64,000 bases of DNA. Source: Arenibacter sp. F26102. Its GTDB lineage: Bacteria; Bacteroidota; Bacteroidia; Flavobacteriales; Flavobacteriaceae. The notes beneath the pieces were generated by a model. The model ran no database searches and was not told where the DNA came from. It saw only the letters and a list, made by a program, of their open reading frames with translations. Where the stretch lies: the NCBI RefSeq assembly GCF_023015865.1, contig NZ_JALKBC010000008.1:62001-126000 (forward strand). The letters are read 5' to 3'. Position numbers and translations under genes: made by a program. This document shows positions 52,894 to 61,689 of the stretch, piece by piece (the stretch's first letter is position 1; each line of letters begins with the position of its first letter).

Positions 52894-54270
52894 ATGGAAA
52901 CCAAGATTTTTAACATCAATAGAAGACACTTTATAAAGGGCGCTGCGGCGTCCTTGGCACTTTCCTCCTTTGGATCCTATGGTATGGAACTTCTTTATCG
53001 GGATAAGCCGCTACGTGTTGGACTGATCGGTACTGGCTGGTATGGAAAAAGTGACCTTTTTAGGCTTATGCAAGTGACCAAGGTAAACGTTGTCTCCATT
53101 TGCGATGTGGACGAGCGTTTGCTTAAGGAGGCAGCAAACCTGATACAACTTAGGCAACCTTCAGGAAAAGCTCCCAGAACCTATAGGGATTATAGAAAAA
53201 TGTTGGCTGAAAAGGATCTGGATATTGTGCTTATTGGCACCCCTGATCATTGGCATGCACTACAGGCCATAGAGGCTTTAAAATCGGGCGCCCATGTTTA
53301 TGTGCAAAAACCAATAAGTGTGGATGTCCTTGAGGGCGAAGCTATGGTCGCTGCCGCCAGAAAATACAATAGGGTTGTTCAGGTGGGAACCCAGCGCAAA
53401 AGTACTCCCCACCTTATTGATGCCAAAAAAAATATAATTGACGCAGGCCTGTTGGGAAAAATTTCCCATGTGGAAATGTGCTGTTACTACCATATGAGGG
53501 CCAATGGCAATCCTCCCTTAGAAAAGGTTCCTGATTTTTTGGATTATGAAATGTGGACCGGACCTGCACCATTACGTCCTTATGATGGAATTCCCCACAG
53601 GCGTTGGTGGCGAGCCTTTATGGAATACGGCAATGGAATTATGGGCGATATGTGCGTACACATGCTGGATACCGTTAGGTGGATGCTAGAGCTGGATTGG
53701 CCCAAAAGGATTAGTTCTACCGGAGGAATCTATGTCCAAAAAGACAGTAAATCCAATATAGCCGATACCCAAACCGCAATTTTTGAATATGAGGAACTCA
53801 ACTGCGTATGGCAGCATAGAAGCTGGGGAACCCCTGCAGACCCAGATTACCCTTGGTCCTTTAAACTTTATGGAGAGAAAGGAACATTGTCCGGCAGCAC
53901 TATGAGATATGATTTTGTTCCGCATGGGGAAGGTGAAAAGATTCATATGGACGTTATTTATGAAAAAGAAAAATTTCCAGAGGACCTTACCGAAAAAGAT
54001 ATAGAATTGAACGCGGCACCGGCCACCAGATTACATATGTTGGATTTCCTAGCTGCCATTGATAAAGGAACTTTACCTATAGCCGATATTCGGGAGGGTC
54101 ATGTATCCACTGCCAGTTGTATTTTGGCCAATATGGCCATGGCTACAGGAAGGCCATTGATCTATGACCCTAAAAATATTGTAGTGGTTAATGATGCGGA
54201 AGCCACGGCACTATTGCAAAGAGACTATCGTGCCCCATGGAAACATCCACATCCCAACGATTTTAAATAA
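52894..54270 (+). CDS. Tat-exported Gfo/Idh/MocA-family oxidoreductase (QKP variant)
   Basis: 458 residues. A twin-arginine signal (N-I-N-R-R-H-F-I-K-G, then AAASLALSSFG) indicates periplasmic or surface location after folding with its cofactor. The Rossmann loop is GLIGTGWYGKSD (about residues 44-55). In the catalytic loop, VQKPISVD carries QKP in place of the usual EKP, and the C-terminal half has GNGIMGDMCVHMLDTVRWMLELDWP, typical of the secreted Gfo subgroup. The substrate is unknown. It is not in operon distance of the GDE gene (245 bases) but shares its direction. Repeats upstream suggest its own regulation. Confidence 0.87.
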   Translation: METKIFNINRRHFIKGAAASLALSSFGSYGMELLYRDKPLRVGLIGTGWYGKSDLFRLMQVTKVNVVSICDVDERLLKEAANLIQLRQPSGKAPRTYRDYRKMLAEKDLDIVLIGTPDHWHALQAIEALKSGAHVYVQKPISVDVLEGEAMVAAARKYNRVVQVGTQRKSTPHLIDAKKNIIDAGLLGKISHVEMCCYYHMRANGNPPLEKVPDFLDYEMWTGPAPLRPYDGIPHRRWWRAFMEYGNGIMGDMCVHMLDTVRWMLELDWPKRISSTGGIYVQKDSKSNIADTQTAIFEYEELNCVWQHRSWGTPADPDYPWSFKLYGEKGTLSGSTMRYDFVPHGEGEKIHMDVIYEKEKFPEDLTEKDIELNAAPATRLHMLDFLAAIDKGTLPIADIREGHVSTASCILANMAMATGRPLIYDPKNIVVVNDAEATALLQRDYRAPWKHPHPNDFK

Positions 54271-54308
54271 ACCTTTAGCTGTCCTTATTAGGTTTAGAAA
54301 AAGAATAA

Positions 54309-54983
54309 TTAATCCAAAATCCGCCCATCCTCCATCTGGATGATGCGATCGGTACGTTTTGCAAAATCCTCGTCATGTGTCACTACCAAAAGGGAGAGAC
54401 CTTCCTCTTCTTTTAGCCGTTTAAATATACTGAAGACGTTTTCTGAGTTATGGCTGTCCAAATTTCCAGTGGGTTCATCTCCCATAAGTATGGAAGGATT
54501 GTTTATCAATGCCCGGGCAATGGCTACCCGTTGTTTTTCCCCGCCAGAGATTCGGGAAGCGCGTTGCTTTGCCAATTTTTCTATATCCAGCATTTTTAAT
54601 TTTTCCATGGCATCATGTTCTATTTCGGCCAGAGACTTCTCTGCCAATTTTTTGGCAGGTAGCATTACATTTTCAAGGACACTGAATTCGGACAACAAAT
54701 AATGGAACTGGAATACGAAGCCAATATGCTTATTGCGAATTCTGGAAAGTTCTTGATGCTTCTGTCCTGTAATTAATTTATTGTTTAGATATAGTTCACC
54801 GGTATAGTCTGTATCCATTGTAGAAAGAATATACAAGAGGGTAGATTTCCCTGAACCGGATTTCCCCATGATCGAAGCAAACTCCCCTTTCTTTATTTCA
54901 AAGGAAATATCCTTAAGCACATGAAATTTCACAGGCTTTTCAAAGAATTTATTGATTTTATTGGTTTTTAAAACGAGCTCCAT
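54309..54983 (-). CDS. ABC transporter ATP-binding protein (LolD/MacB type)
   Basis: 224 residues with the full set of ATPase motifs: Walker A GKSGSGKS (40-47), Q-loop FVFQFHYLLSEFS, signature ISGGEKQR, Walker B and catalytic glutamate LMGDEPTGNLDS, and the H-loop VVTHDEDFA. The close likeness to LolD/MacB/FtsE ATPases fits a mechanotransmission transporter. It is the last gene of a three-gene operon, nine bases after the permease. It could also serve the orphan permease at 1.9-3.2 kb, but that is speculation. Confidence 0.93.
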   Translation of the reverse strand: MELVLKTNKINKFFEKPVKFHVLKDISFEIKKGEFASIMGKSGSGKSTLLYILSTMDTDYTGELYLNNKLITGQKHQELSRIRNKHIGFVFQFHYLLSEFSVLENVMLPAKKLAEKSLAEIEHDAMEKLKMLDIEKLAKQRASRISGGEKQRVAIARALINNPSILMGDEPTGNLDSHNSENVFSIFKRLKEEEGLSLLVVTHDEDFAKRTDRIIQMEDGRILD

Positions 54984-54992
54984 TATGATTAC

Positions 54993-56255
54993 TTATGTTC
55001 CCCTGATAATTCGCACCGGGTCTATGCGTTTTGCCTTGTTGGAAGGCAACCAACCAGCGATAAAGGTAGATATTAGGGCAAAAGAAATACCGATGACATA
55101 ATACCATATATTGTAATTTATGGGATATGTGGTAATGGTTGGTAACGCCTCGGTTTCAAAGGCCACATTATCTATTAGTTTGGAAAGTACAAATCCAACT
55201 ACCAATCCAAGAATACCGCCTACGGTTCCTATGATCATGGCCTGACTCATAAAAATCAGCTGTACATCGGTACCCGAAAATCCGGTAGCCTTTAGAATGG
55301 CGATGTCCTTCATTTTCTCGTATATGAGCATATTAAGGATATTATAGATTCCAAAGCCCGCTACAATCAATAAGGTTATGGAAACGGCATAGGTAATTAA
55401 GTTCCGGATATTAGATCCCGTTTCAAATTGGGCGTTGGCCTCGTTTACGCTGGTCGCCTTAACTTGAAACTGCTTTTCCAGGCTTTTTGCCATGGCCGTG
55501 GCAGCGCCAATATCGTTCAATTTTACATTAATATCCGTTACGTAATTCTTGGGCTCTCCCAAAATACGCTGCACCGTTTTTAGATTGGCATAACTCTGAA
55601 TATTATCTATTTCCGCAATGCCACTTTGATATATCCCCACGATCTTTAGCGGAAACACATCACCCCTTATTGTACTAATCTGTACCCGATCCCCTTCTTT
55701 GAGCGACATTTTTTTGGCAAGACCAGCTCCTAAAAGAATTCCATTTTCGCTATTTTTTAAATCTTCGGGCGTACCCTGTATAATATAGTCGCCAATATTG
55801 GAAATTCGCGCTTCCTCCATTATGTCCACACCAAGTAGATTGCCCCCCAGTTCTATGGATCCGGAGAGATAGAAAATCTGCGCCCTTAGTTGGGGTGTGG
55901 CACCATATACATTTTTGTCCTTCTTCAAATAGTTCAGTATGGGTAGTCCATTGTGAATCTTCTTTTGACTTTGTTTGGGCTTTACGGAACTCACTACATT
56001 AAAGGCATCCTCAAATTCTTGGTACAGGGCAATAGGTTGCTTTTCCGAAGGCTCAATTTCATTGTAGATATGGATGTGCGGGGTTTGATTTAAAATAAGA
56101 CTGTCCAGCATTTCATTAAGTCCGGTCATAAAACTCACCAAGGTAATATAGGCCCCAATACCAAAGGTAACTCCCAAAGAGGCCGTGACCGTAGATTTCA
56201 TCTTGGTCAGCAAATGGGTTTTGGCAATGTTCAATATTACTTTCCAATTGATCAT
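54993..56255 (-). CDS. FtsX/MacB-type ABC transporter permease
   Basis: 420 residues. An N-terminal membrane segment (about 20-45, ASLGVTFGIGAYITLVSFM) precedes a periplasmic domain (about 55-285) and three C-terminal membrane segments (about 290-410). The FtsX coupling sequence YEKMKDIAILKATGFSGTDV is present. It is the permease of the adaptor-permease-ATPase operon: its ATG overlaps the adaptor's stop codon by four bases (56252-56255), and the ATPase follows nine bases later. There is no TolC gene in this cluster, so it would need an outer-membrane channel from elsewhere. Confidence 0.9.
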   Translation of the reverse strand: MINWKVILNIAKTHLLTKMKSTVTASLGVTFGIGAYITLVSFMTGLNEMLDSLILNQTPHIHIYNEIEPSEKQPIALYQEFEDAFNVVSSVKPKQSQKKIHNGLPILNYLKKDKNVYGATPQLRAQIFYLSGSIELGGNLLGVDIMEEARISNIGDYIIQGTPEDLKNSENGILLGAGLAKKMSLKEGDRVQISTIRGDVFPLKIVGIYQSGIAEIDNIQSYANLKTVQRILGEPKNYVTDINVKLNDIGAATAMAKSLEKQFQVKATSVNEANAQFETGSNIRNLITYAVSITLLIVAGFGIYNILNMLIYEKMKDIAILKATGFSGTDVQLIFMSQAMIIGTVGGILGLVVGFVLSKLIDNVAFETEALPTITTYPINYNIWYYVIGISFALISTFIAGWLPSNKAKRIDPVRIIRGT

Positions 56256-57334
56256 TCCTCGGGTTTTAGGATTTCTGTGCTCTCACCAATGCCATCCAGG
56301 ATTTCGACACTATCCATATTTCTCAGTCCAATGACAACTTCTACCAAACCATCATGGGTCATCACTTTATTCCCGTCTATTAAAAATTCCTTGGGAATGG
56401 TCAGTGCACTCTCTTTTTGTCTAATAATAATATTCCCCTCCCCTGCCAAGCCAGGGTAAAGTGCTTTTGGAGGGTCGTCAAAAGTGGCTTCTGCCATAAA
56501 CGTCTGGGAACGCTCGTCCTTTTTAGGATAAATCTTGCTTATTTTAGCATCAAAAACCTCATCTCCATAGGCGTCTAAAGTAATAAGGGCTTTTTGTCCC
56601 AAATTTAATTTTACAATATCGACCTCATCTATCAACAATTCAATAACAAAATCAGAACCACTACCTACAGCTGCCAAAGGTTCCATGGTACTGACGATTT
56701 CACCTGGATTTTTATAAAGGGCATAAACTTTTCCGTTTATCTTGCTTTTTAAGGTAAAATCTTGGGTAGAAATCTTGGAGGTAGAGTAATTGTTCAAAGC
56801 TTGTTTAAGCTGTGTAGAGAGTTCATTCCTGGTTTGCACGTACTTATTTTTAAGCTGCTTTAAATTATTTCCAGAAATTTCATACGCAAGTTTACGGTTT
56901 TCGAACTGCACTTTAGACCCAATATTCTGATCCCATAACCTCTTTTGCCTAAAATAATTCATGGAATCGTTTTTAAAGGACAAGGTTGCCGATTGGATCT
57001 CATCTTCCAAGGAACTCAATACTGCCGAGCTTCCATTATAATTTGCCTTCGCCAATTCCAATGCCAAACGAGCATTATCCGAATTGAGTTTCGGAGTGTT
57101 ATTAACAATCTGAACAATTGGAGTTCCCTTCATTACCTTATCGCCTTCCTCCAACAAATTAAGGTCTAAAATACCACCTACGGGGGCATAGGCCTGATAA
57201 AGACTATCTGGTTGTACGGTTACCGAGGCATAGACCGATTCCGTTAGATGTTTTTTAGTAGGGAATATCGTTTCTTGTTGGCTTCCACAGGATATGAAAA
57301 GAAAAAGAAAATTTATCCAGAAAAATTGCCTCAT
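56252..57334 (-). CDS. HlyD/MacA-type adaptor lipoprotein
   Basis: 360 residues from the ATG at 57334; an in-frame start at 57358 would add eight residues ahead of the signal. The signal is MRQFFWINFLFLFISC, a lipoprotein type with the cysteine at 16. Then come a lipoyl/barrel half (VQPDSLYQAYAPVGGILDLNLLEEGDKVMKGTPIVQI), an alpha-hairpin (about 80-185) and beta-barrel/membrane-proximal domains ending KEFLIDGNKVM and GLVEVVIGL. It is the first gene of the export operon and its stop codon overlaps the permease start. Confidence 0.88.
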   Translation of the reverse strand: MRQFFWINFLFLFISCGSQQETIFPTKKHLTESVYASVTVQPDSLYQAYAPVGGILDLNLLEEGDKVMKGTPIVQIVNNTPKLNSDNARLALELAKANYNGSSAVLSSLEDEIQSATLSFKNDSMNYFRQKRLWDQNIGSKVQFENRKLAYEISGNNLKQLKNKYVQTRNELSTQLKQALNNYSTSKISTQDFTLKSKINGKVYALYKNPGEIVSTMEPLAAVGSGSDFVIELLIDEVDIVKLNLGQKALITLDAYGDEVFDAKISKIYPKKDERSQTFMAEATFDDPPKALYPGLAGEGNIIIRQKESALTIPKEFLIDGNKVMTHDGLVEVVIGLRNMDSVEILDGIGESTEILKPEE

Positions 57335-57725
57335 TGCTATATAGTTAGGATGGTCCAAAATAAAGGGAATTTAACCTTGGAGAATATGAGAAAAGTCATA
57401 TATGTGTTAATTCTAGGGGTATTCCCAATTAATTCTTGTAAATTCTATCAAGAAAGTACTTGATAATAGTATTGGATGTATTACAGTTTCTAGACTTCTT
57501 TACCCTAATCCCTATTCCGCAACCACGATTACTAGCAATTTATTGTTGCCGCATACCATTGGCTAGATTTAAACAGAAGGTACAACTTAACCCAAAGAAA
57601 AAGGACATCACAAAAACGGGAATCTCAGACCCACCGTCTTGAAAATGTCCATTAACTTAAATTGGAAATAAAATCATTTACCTTGATTCCCATTAAATAT
57701 AAGGTCTGGGCAATGTTCTTACCTC
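57335..57725. other. Intergenic region between the adaptor gene and the PepSY-like gene
   Basis: About 390 bases between the divergent start of the adaptor gene and the 3' end of the PepSY-like gene. It holds a possible 25-codon lipoprotein-signal peptide (57386-57463). I see no terminator, RNA gene or other feature. An 11-base stretch resembling the 3' part of 16S rRNA (57526-57536) is too short to mean anything. Confidence 0.5.
57386..57463 (+). CDS. Possible 25-aa lipopeptide or lipoprotein-gene remnant
   Basis: ATG at 57386 to TGA at 57463. The peptide begins MRKVIYVLILGVFPINSC, a basic start, a hydrophobic core and a C that fits a lipobox, and ends eight residues later. It is either a very short lipoprotein like the entericidin type or the 5' end of a decayed lipoprotein gene. 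No ribosome-binding pattern or promoter box supports it strongly. Confidence 0.25.
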   Translation: MRKVIYVLILGVFPINSCKFYQEST

Positions 57726-58235
57726 TTATAGAAATTCCCCTTTTTCATCCAATTTTACCCTTAACATTTTATCCCCGTTCTCCAATTTAACCTTGTAGGT
57801 TTTCTTAGCACCTTTGGCATCGGTGTAGGAGACCAAATATATATCTTTCGTAATGGTCCATTCAGGAAAACGATCTGCTATGGAATTCCTTACAGAGGAT
57901 GGCAGATTTATATCCTTGAACTTTTCAGCAGTCCGCAGTAACTTCCCATCCTTGTCGTAAGCGGCAAGTATTTTACCTTCTGGAATAAAGAAAGTAATAT
58001 TATAAAGATCATAATCATCTTGATAGTATTCAGAACTCTTAATATCATAGGTTGCCACCTTTTGCTGTAATAGCTTCACAGGTATCGAGGCCACCTCTTC
58101 GGTGTTTACATTGTTCAGATACTTGTAGTTCGTAGCATAAACGGTTACCTCCGATAGCTCTACCGTAGGAATAATTTGAGAATAGGCTTGGGTGGTTAAT
58201 CCAAAAGCTAATAAACCAAATAGAATTTTTTTCAT
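57726..58235 (-). CDS. Periplasmic PepSY-like (BLIP-type) protein
   Basis: 169 residues from the ATG at 58235; the ATG at 58241 would add two. A signal peptide (MKKILFGLLAFGLTTQAYSQ) is followed by a domain with VELSEVTVYATNYKYL and a repeat of the PepSY-like layout: FFIPEGKILAAYDKDGKLLRTAEKFKDINLPSSVRNSIADRFPEWTITKDIYLVSYTDAKGAKKTYKVKLENGDKMLRVKLDEKGEFL in outline only. The final V-K-L-x-x-G-x-x-x-L-x-V-x-x-D-x-x-G is characteristic. The function is unknown. A perfect TGA-N6-TCA palindrome lies 94-105 bases upstream of its start. Confidence 0.72.
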   Translation of the reverse strand: MKKILFGLLAFGLTTQAYSQIIPTVELSEVTVYATNYKYLNNVNTEEVASIPVKLLQQKVATYDIKSSEYYQDDYDLYNITFFIPEGKILAAYDKDGKLLRTAEKFKDINLPSSVRNSIADRFPEWTITKDIYLVSYTDAKGAKKTYKVKLENGDKMLRVKLDEKGEFL

Positions 58236-58326
58236 GATCAATAAATTTAAATTAATAATTAGTGTTCACATGAACGTACAACTGCTGTTCATGGGGCGGA
58301 AATTACCCCACTTTAATAGCTACTAC

Positions 58327-58342
58327 AATGACTTAAGTCATT
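58327..58342. promoter_or_regulatory. Perfect 16-base palindrome, second TGA-N6-TCA site
   Basis: AATGACTTAAGTCATT contains TGACTTAAGTCA. Facing the PepSY-like gene, the position 35 bases downstream reads TAATTTCC, which matches TAnnTTTG except for the last two bases, so activation of that gene is possible but weaker. Facing the other way no box exists. Confidence 0.45.
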
Positions 58343-58387
58343 CTGCGTCCATTACATAAGAAAACACCTACATAAAGGGACGATAAC

Positions 58388-58430
58388 TGACCAATATCAT
58401 ATTTTACCCAAATAGAAGGAACTAGATTTG
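58388..58430 (+). promoter_or_regulatory. Class II Crp/Fnr-type promoter of the PNPOx-like gene and ppsA
   Basis: TGACCAATATCA (58388-58399) is followed by TAGATTTG (58423-58430), again 35 bases start to start. Sixteen bases starting at the repeat (TGACCAATATCATATT) are identical to those at 62383-62398. The predicted transcription start is about 82 bases before the ATG at 58518. Confidence 0.74.
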
Positions 58431-58517
58431 AACTTATCAAGCTTGGATCGGAATATTTTTTGGAAAATTCCCTTTCAACAAATAGTAAGGCAGTTTATTG
58501 ATTACTTATAAAGGATT

Positions 58518-58970
58518 ATGACAAATTTAACCACTAGCGAAAGTATTCGTTTACTTAAGGATAATTATACCGGTCACTTGGGATACATATGCCAAAATCA
58601 ACCATATGTTCTTCCTATTACCTATTATTATGACAAGGAAAATCACTCATTAATAAGTTATTCCGCGGATGGCCATAAGATAGAATCCATGCGAAAAAAC
58701 AATGCGGTTTCCCTATTAGTGGAGGAAATAAAATCAACAAACAATTGGCAATCCGTTATGGCCCATGGAACCTATGAAGAACTTAAGGGTATCGATGCCA
58801 AGTTTAAATTACATCAATTTACGGAGGGCGTCAAAAGCCTTATCCTTGCCAAGGAGCATAGAGAAACGGAATTTATAAGTGAATTTTCCAGCAAATTGTA
58901 CTCTCGGGGAATTCCAACCGTATACCGTATTAAAATATTGGATATTACTGGAAAAAGAAAAGAGACCTAG
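58518..58970 (+). CDS. Pyridoxamine 5'-phosphate oxidase-like FMN-binding protein
   Basis: 150 residues forming one split-barrel domain of the PNPOx-like class: TSESIRLLKDNYTGHLGYICQNQPYVLPITYYYDKENHSLISYSADGHKIESMRKNNAVSLLVEEI in outline, then WQSVMAHGTYEEL. Proteins of this size bind FMN or F420 and may bind haem; few have a known reaction, so I do not call it PdxH. It opens a probable operon with ppsA (104-base gap without a terminator) under a Crp/Fnr-type promoter. Small flavin-split-barrel proteins are often induced in low oxygen, which agrees with the promoter type. Confidence 0.82.
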   Translation: MTNLTTSESIRLLKDNYTGHLGYICQNQPYVLPITYYYDKENHSLISYSADGHKIESMRKNNAVSLLVEEIKSTNNWQSVMAHGTYEELKGIDAKFKLHQFTEGVKSLILAKEHRETEFISEFSSKLYSRGIPTVYRIKILDITGKRKET

Positions 58971-59074
58971 GATTCATAAGCCAAAGGTAAGTTCCCCCTT
59001 TTTTTTCCAGCTATTTGTAACTAGCTGTACATCCCTGTATAAGTAATTTCAAGAAACCATTTATTGTATTGGTG

Positions 59075-61483
59075 ATGAAAAACTACATAAGACACTTTAA
59101 CGAAATAGACATAAACAATGTCCCCGAAGTGGGAGGCAAAAATGCTTCATTGGGTGAAATGTATCAAAACCTGACTTCGAAGGGAGTTCAAGTTCCTGAC
59201 GGGTTTGCCACTACTTCTGAAGCTTATTGGCTCTTTATAAAGGAGGCAGGGTTAAAGGACTTCATTTTCATGGAAATGGAAAAATTGGACAAAAAGGATT
59301 TTTCCAATTTGAGGGAAGTTGGAACTGCTATACGTAACAAAATTGCCAAAGCACAATTTCCTGAGGCCATTAAAACTTCAGTGGAAAAGGGATACATTAC
59401 TATGGTGAAGAAATATGGCCCGGAAATCTCCTTGGCCGTCCGCAGTAGTGCAACGGCAGAAGATCTTCCCAATGCCAGCTTTGCAGGGCAACAAGAAACC
59501 TATCTTAACGTGAAGGGTTTGGATGAATTGATTGCTGCCTGTCATAAATGTTATGCTTCGCTGTTTACAGACAGAGCCATTAAATACCGAGAAGACAATA
59601 ATTTTGACCAGACCACGGTAGCCCTATCCATAGGTGTCCAATTAATGGTACGCTCAGATCTGGCCAGTTCCGGTGTTAATTTCACCATAGATCCAGACAG
59701 CGGTTTTGATCAGGTAATCCTGATATCCAGCATATGGGGTTTAGGGGAGAATATTGTCCAGGGAAGTGTAAATCCAGACGAATACTTCGTTTTTAAACCC
59801 AGTGTAAAAAAGGGGATACACCAACCTATAATTTCAAGAAAATTGGGGAGCAAGGAAAAAACAATGATATATGACCCCTCAGGCAGTGGCACGCTTAACC
59901 TCAATACCAAATTAGAAAAGCAAGAACAATTTGTACTAACGGACCCGGAAGTCATTAAACTGGCTGACTGGGCCATAATCATTGAAGAGCATTATGGCCG
60001 TCCTATGGATATAGAATGGGCCAAGGACGGATTGACGAATGAGCTGTTCATTGTACAAGCAAGACCAGAGACTGTGCAAAGTGCAAAAAAGGATAAGTTA
60101 AGGATTACAACCTATACCTTATTGGAAAAAGGTAGGGAAATTACAAGCGGAATGGGTCTTGGCAACAAAATATCCGCTGGAAAAGCCCGTATAATTCATA
60201 GCCCCATGGAATCCGACAAACTACAACCAGGAGAAATTCTTGTTACCGAAAAGACCGACCCGGATTGGGATCCCATCCTAAAAAAGGCGGCCGGTATTAT
60301 TACCGACCAAGGTGGACGAACAAGTCACGCTGCAATTGTTGCCCGTGAGGTTGGAGCGGCAGCCATTGTGGGTACCCTAAATGCCACTCAAACGATCAAG
60401 GATGGCCAAGATATCACCATCTCCTGTGCAGATGGGGATACGGGTGTAGTCTACGAAGGAATACTAAAATGGGATGAAAAAGTGGTGGATACAACAACAT
60501 TGAAAAAACCATTAACCCAACCCATGCTTATTCTGGCAGATCCAGAGCAGGCCTTCAAGCTGTCGTTTTACCCTACTGCCGGCGTTGGTCTGATGCGATT
60601 GGAATTCGTTATCAACAATTCCATCCAAATCCATCCCATGGCGCTAAAACGTTTTGATTCCTTAAAGGATGTCCCAGCCAAAAAACTTATTGATAAACTA
60701 ACACATCACTACCCTGACAAGGCCAATTATTTTGTACATAAACTTGCAGAGGGCATAGCTACCATAGCGGCAGCTTTTTATCCCAAGGATGTTATTGTTC
60801 GAACCAGTGATTTCAAATCCAACGAATACGCCAATTTAATAGGCGGTAAGGAATTTGAACCAATTGAGTCCAACCCTATGATCGGTTTTAGGGGAGCATC
60901 ACGTTACTATCATCCCAAATACCAAGAGGCTTTTGAAATGGAGTGTAAAGCAATGAAAATGGTTAGGGAAGACATGGGTTTTAACAATGTAAAAATTATG
61001 ATTCCCTTCTGTCGTACTATTAAGGAAGCTGAAAAAGTGGTTGACCTTATGGCAGATTACGGATTAAAAAGAGGAGAAAACGGCCTACAACTATATATGA
61101 TGACCGAAATTCCCAACAATGTTGTACTCGCGGAGGAGTTTTCACAATTTTTTGATGGCTTCTCTATAGGCTCCAACGACCTTACCCAATTGACTTTGGG
61201 GGTGGACCGCGATTCACAGCTCTTAAGCGACATTTTTGATGCCAATGACCCTGGAGTAAAAAAAATGATCGCCATGGTCATTGCTTCGGCTCGTAAAACC
61301 AATACAAAAATTGGACTATGCGGACAGGCACCTAGTGATTACCCCGAGTTTGCCCAATTTCTTGTAGAACAAGGAATCAACTCCATATCCTTTAACCCCG
61401 ATGCCCTTATCGCTGGAATTAAAAATATAAATGTGGCTGAGGAAAGTAAGATTAGCTTTGGAATGGCGGAAAGTAGTAATTAA
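59075..61483 (+). CDS. ppsA: Phosphoenolpyruvate synthase
   Basis: 802 residues from the ATG at 59075; TTG and GTG codons just before it are in frame but less likely. Three parts are visible: the ATP-grasp domain (about 15-340, VGGKNASLGEM, VRSSATAEDLPNASFAGQQET), the phosphohistidine domain with GGRTSHAAIVARE (H418, matching H421 of E. coli), and the PEP/pyruvate domain ending with IGLCGQAPSDYPEF (catalytic C749, E. coli C751). It makes PEP from pyruvate with ATP for gluconeogenesis. The neighbours pfkB and glk work in the glycolytic direction, so tight control would be expected. It probably shares the PNPOx-like gene's promoter. Confidence 0.95.
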   Translation: MKNYIRHFNEIDINNVPEVGGKNASLGEMYQNLTSKGVQVPDGFATTSEAYWLFIKEAGLKDFIFMEMEKLDKKDFSNLREVGTAIRNKIAKAQFPEAIKTSVEKGYITMVKKYGPEISLAVRSSATAEDLPNASFAGQQETYLNVKGLDELIAACHKCYASLFTDRAIKYREDNNFDQTTVALSIGVQLMVRSDLASSGVNFTIDPDSGFDQVILISSIWGLGENIVQGSVNPDEYFVFKPSVKKGIHQPIISRKLGSKEKTMIYDPSGSGTLNLNTKLEKQEQFVLTDPEVIKLADWAIIIEEHYGRPMDIEWAKDGLTNELFIVQARPETVQSAKKDKLRITTYTLLEKGREITSGMGLGNKISAGKARIIHSPMESDKLQPGEILVTEKTDPDWDPILKKAAGIITDQGGRTSHAAIVAREVGAAAIVGTLNATQTIKDGQDITISCADGDTGVVYEGILKWDEKVVDTTTLKKPLTQPMLILADPEQAFKLSFYPTAGVGLMRLEFVINNSIQIHPMALKRFDSLKDVPAKKLIDKLTHHYPDKANYFVHKLAEGIATIAAAFYPKDVIVRTSDFKSNEYANLIGGKEFEPIESNPMIGFRGASRYYHPKYQEAFEMECKAMKMVREDMGFNNVKIMIPFCRTIKEAEKVVDLMADYGLKRGENGLQLYMMTEIPNNVVLAEEFSQFFDGFSIGSNDLTQLTLGVDRDSQLLSDIFDANDPGVKKMIAMVIASARKTNTKIGLCGQAPSDYPEFAQFLVEQGINSISFNPDALIAGIKNINVAEESKISFGMAESSN

Positions 61484-61689
61484 ATTTAAAGTCAAAATTC
61501 GATATTAAAACATAATTATCGGCAATTTTTAAATTGTATAAACTTATAAATTGGCTTCAATTACTGCACAAAAATATTTTTCATTTTTATTCCGACAATT
61601 TCACTGACTGGATCCGCTTATTCCGTAATTTAGATATAGGAACAATAAGGAATGTTCCACTTCCCCTTCCAATCTTTAATCTATAACAC

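Larger units (their letters stand above)
58242..58517. other. Divergent regulatory region between the PepSY-like and PNPOx-like genes
   Basis: 276 bases holding GTTCA-CA-TGAAC (58264-58275), the perfect 16-base palindrome AATGACTTAAGTCATT (58327-58342), and the class II Crp/Fnr-type promoter of the PNPOx-like gene (58388-58430). No gene is visible. Confidence 0.6.

Noticed and set aside
57526-57536. CGATTACTAGC, identical to part of the reverse complement of bacterial 16S rRNA.
   Set aside because: Only 11 bases match and the flanks are unrelated, so it is not an rRNA fragment.
58518-58970. Calling the PNPOx-like gene pdxH.
   Set aside because: It is shorter than PdxH and lacks its substrate-binding and dimer segments; only the split-barrel flavin domain is shared.
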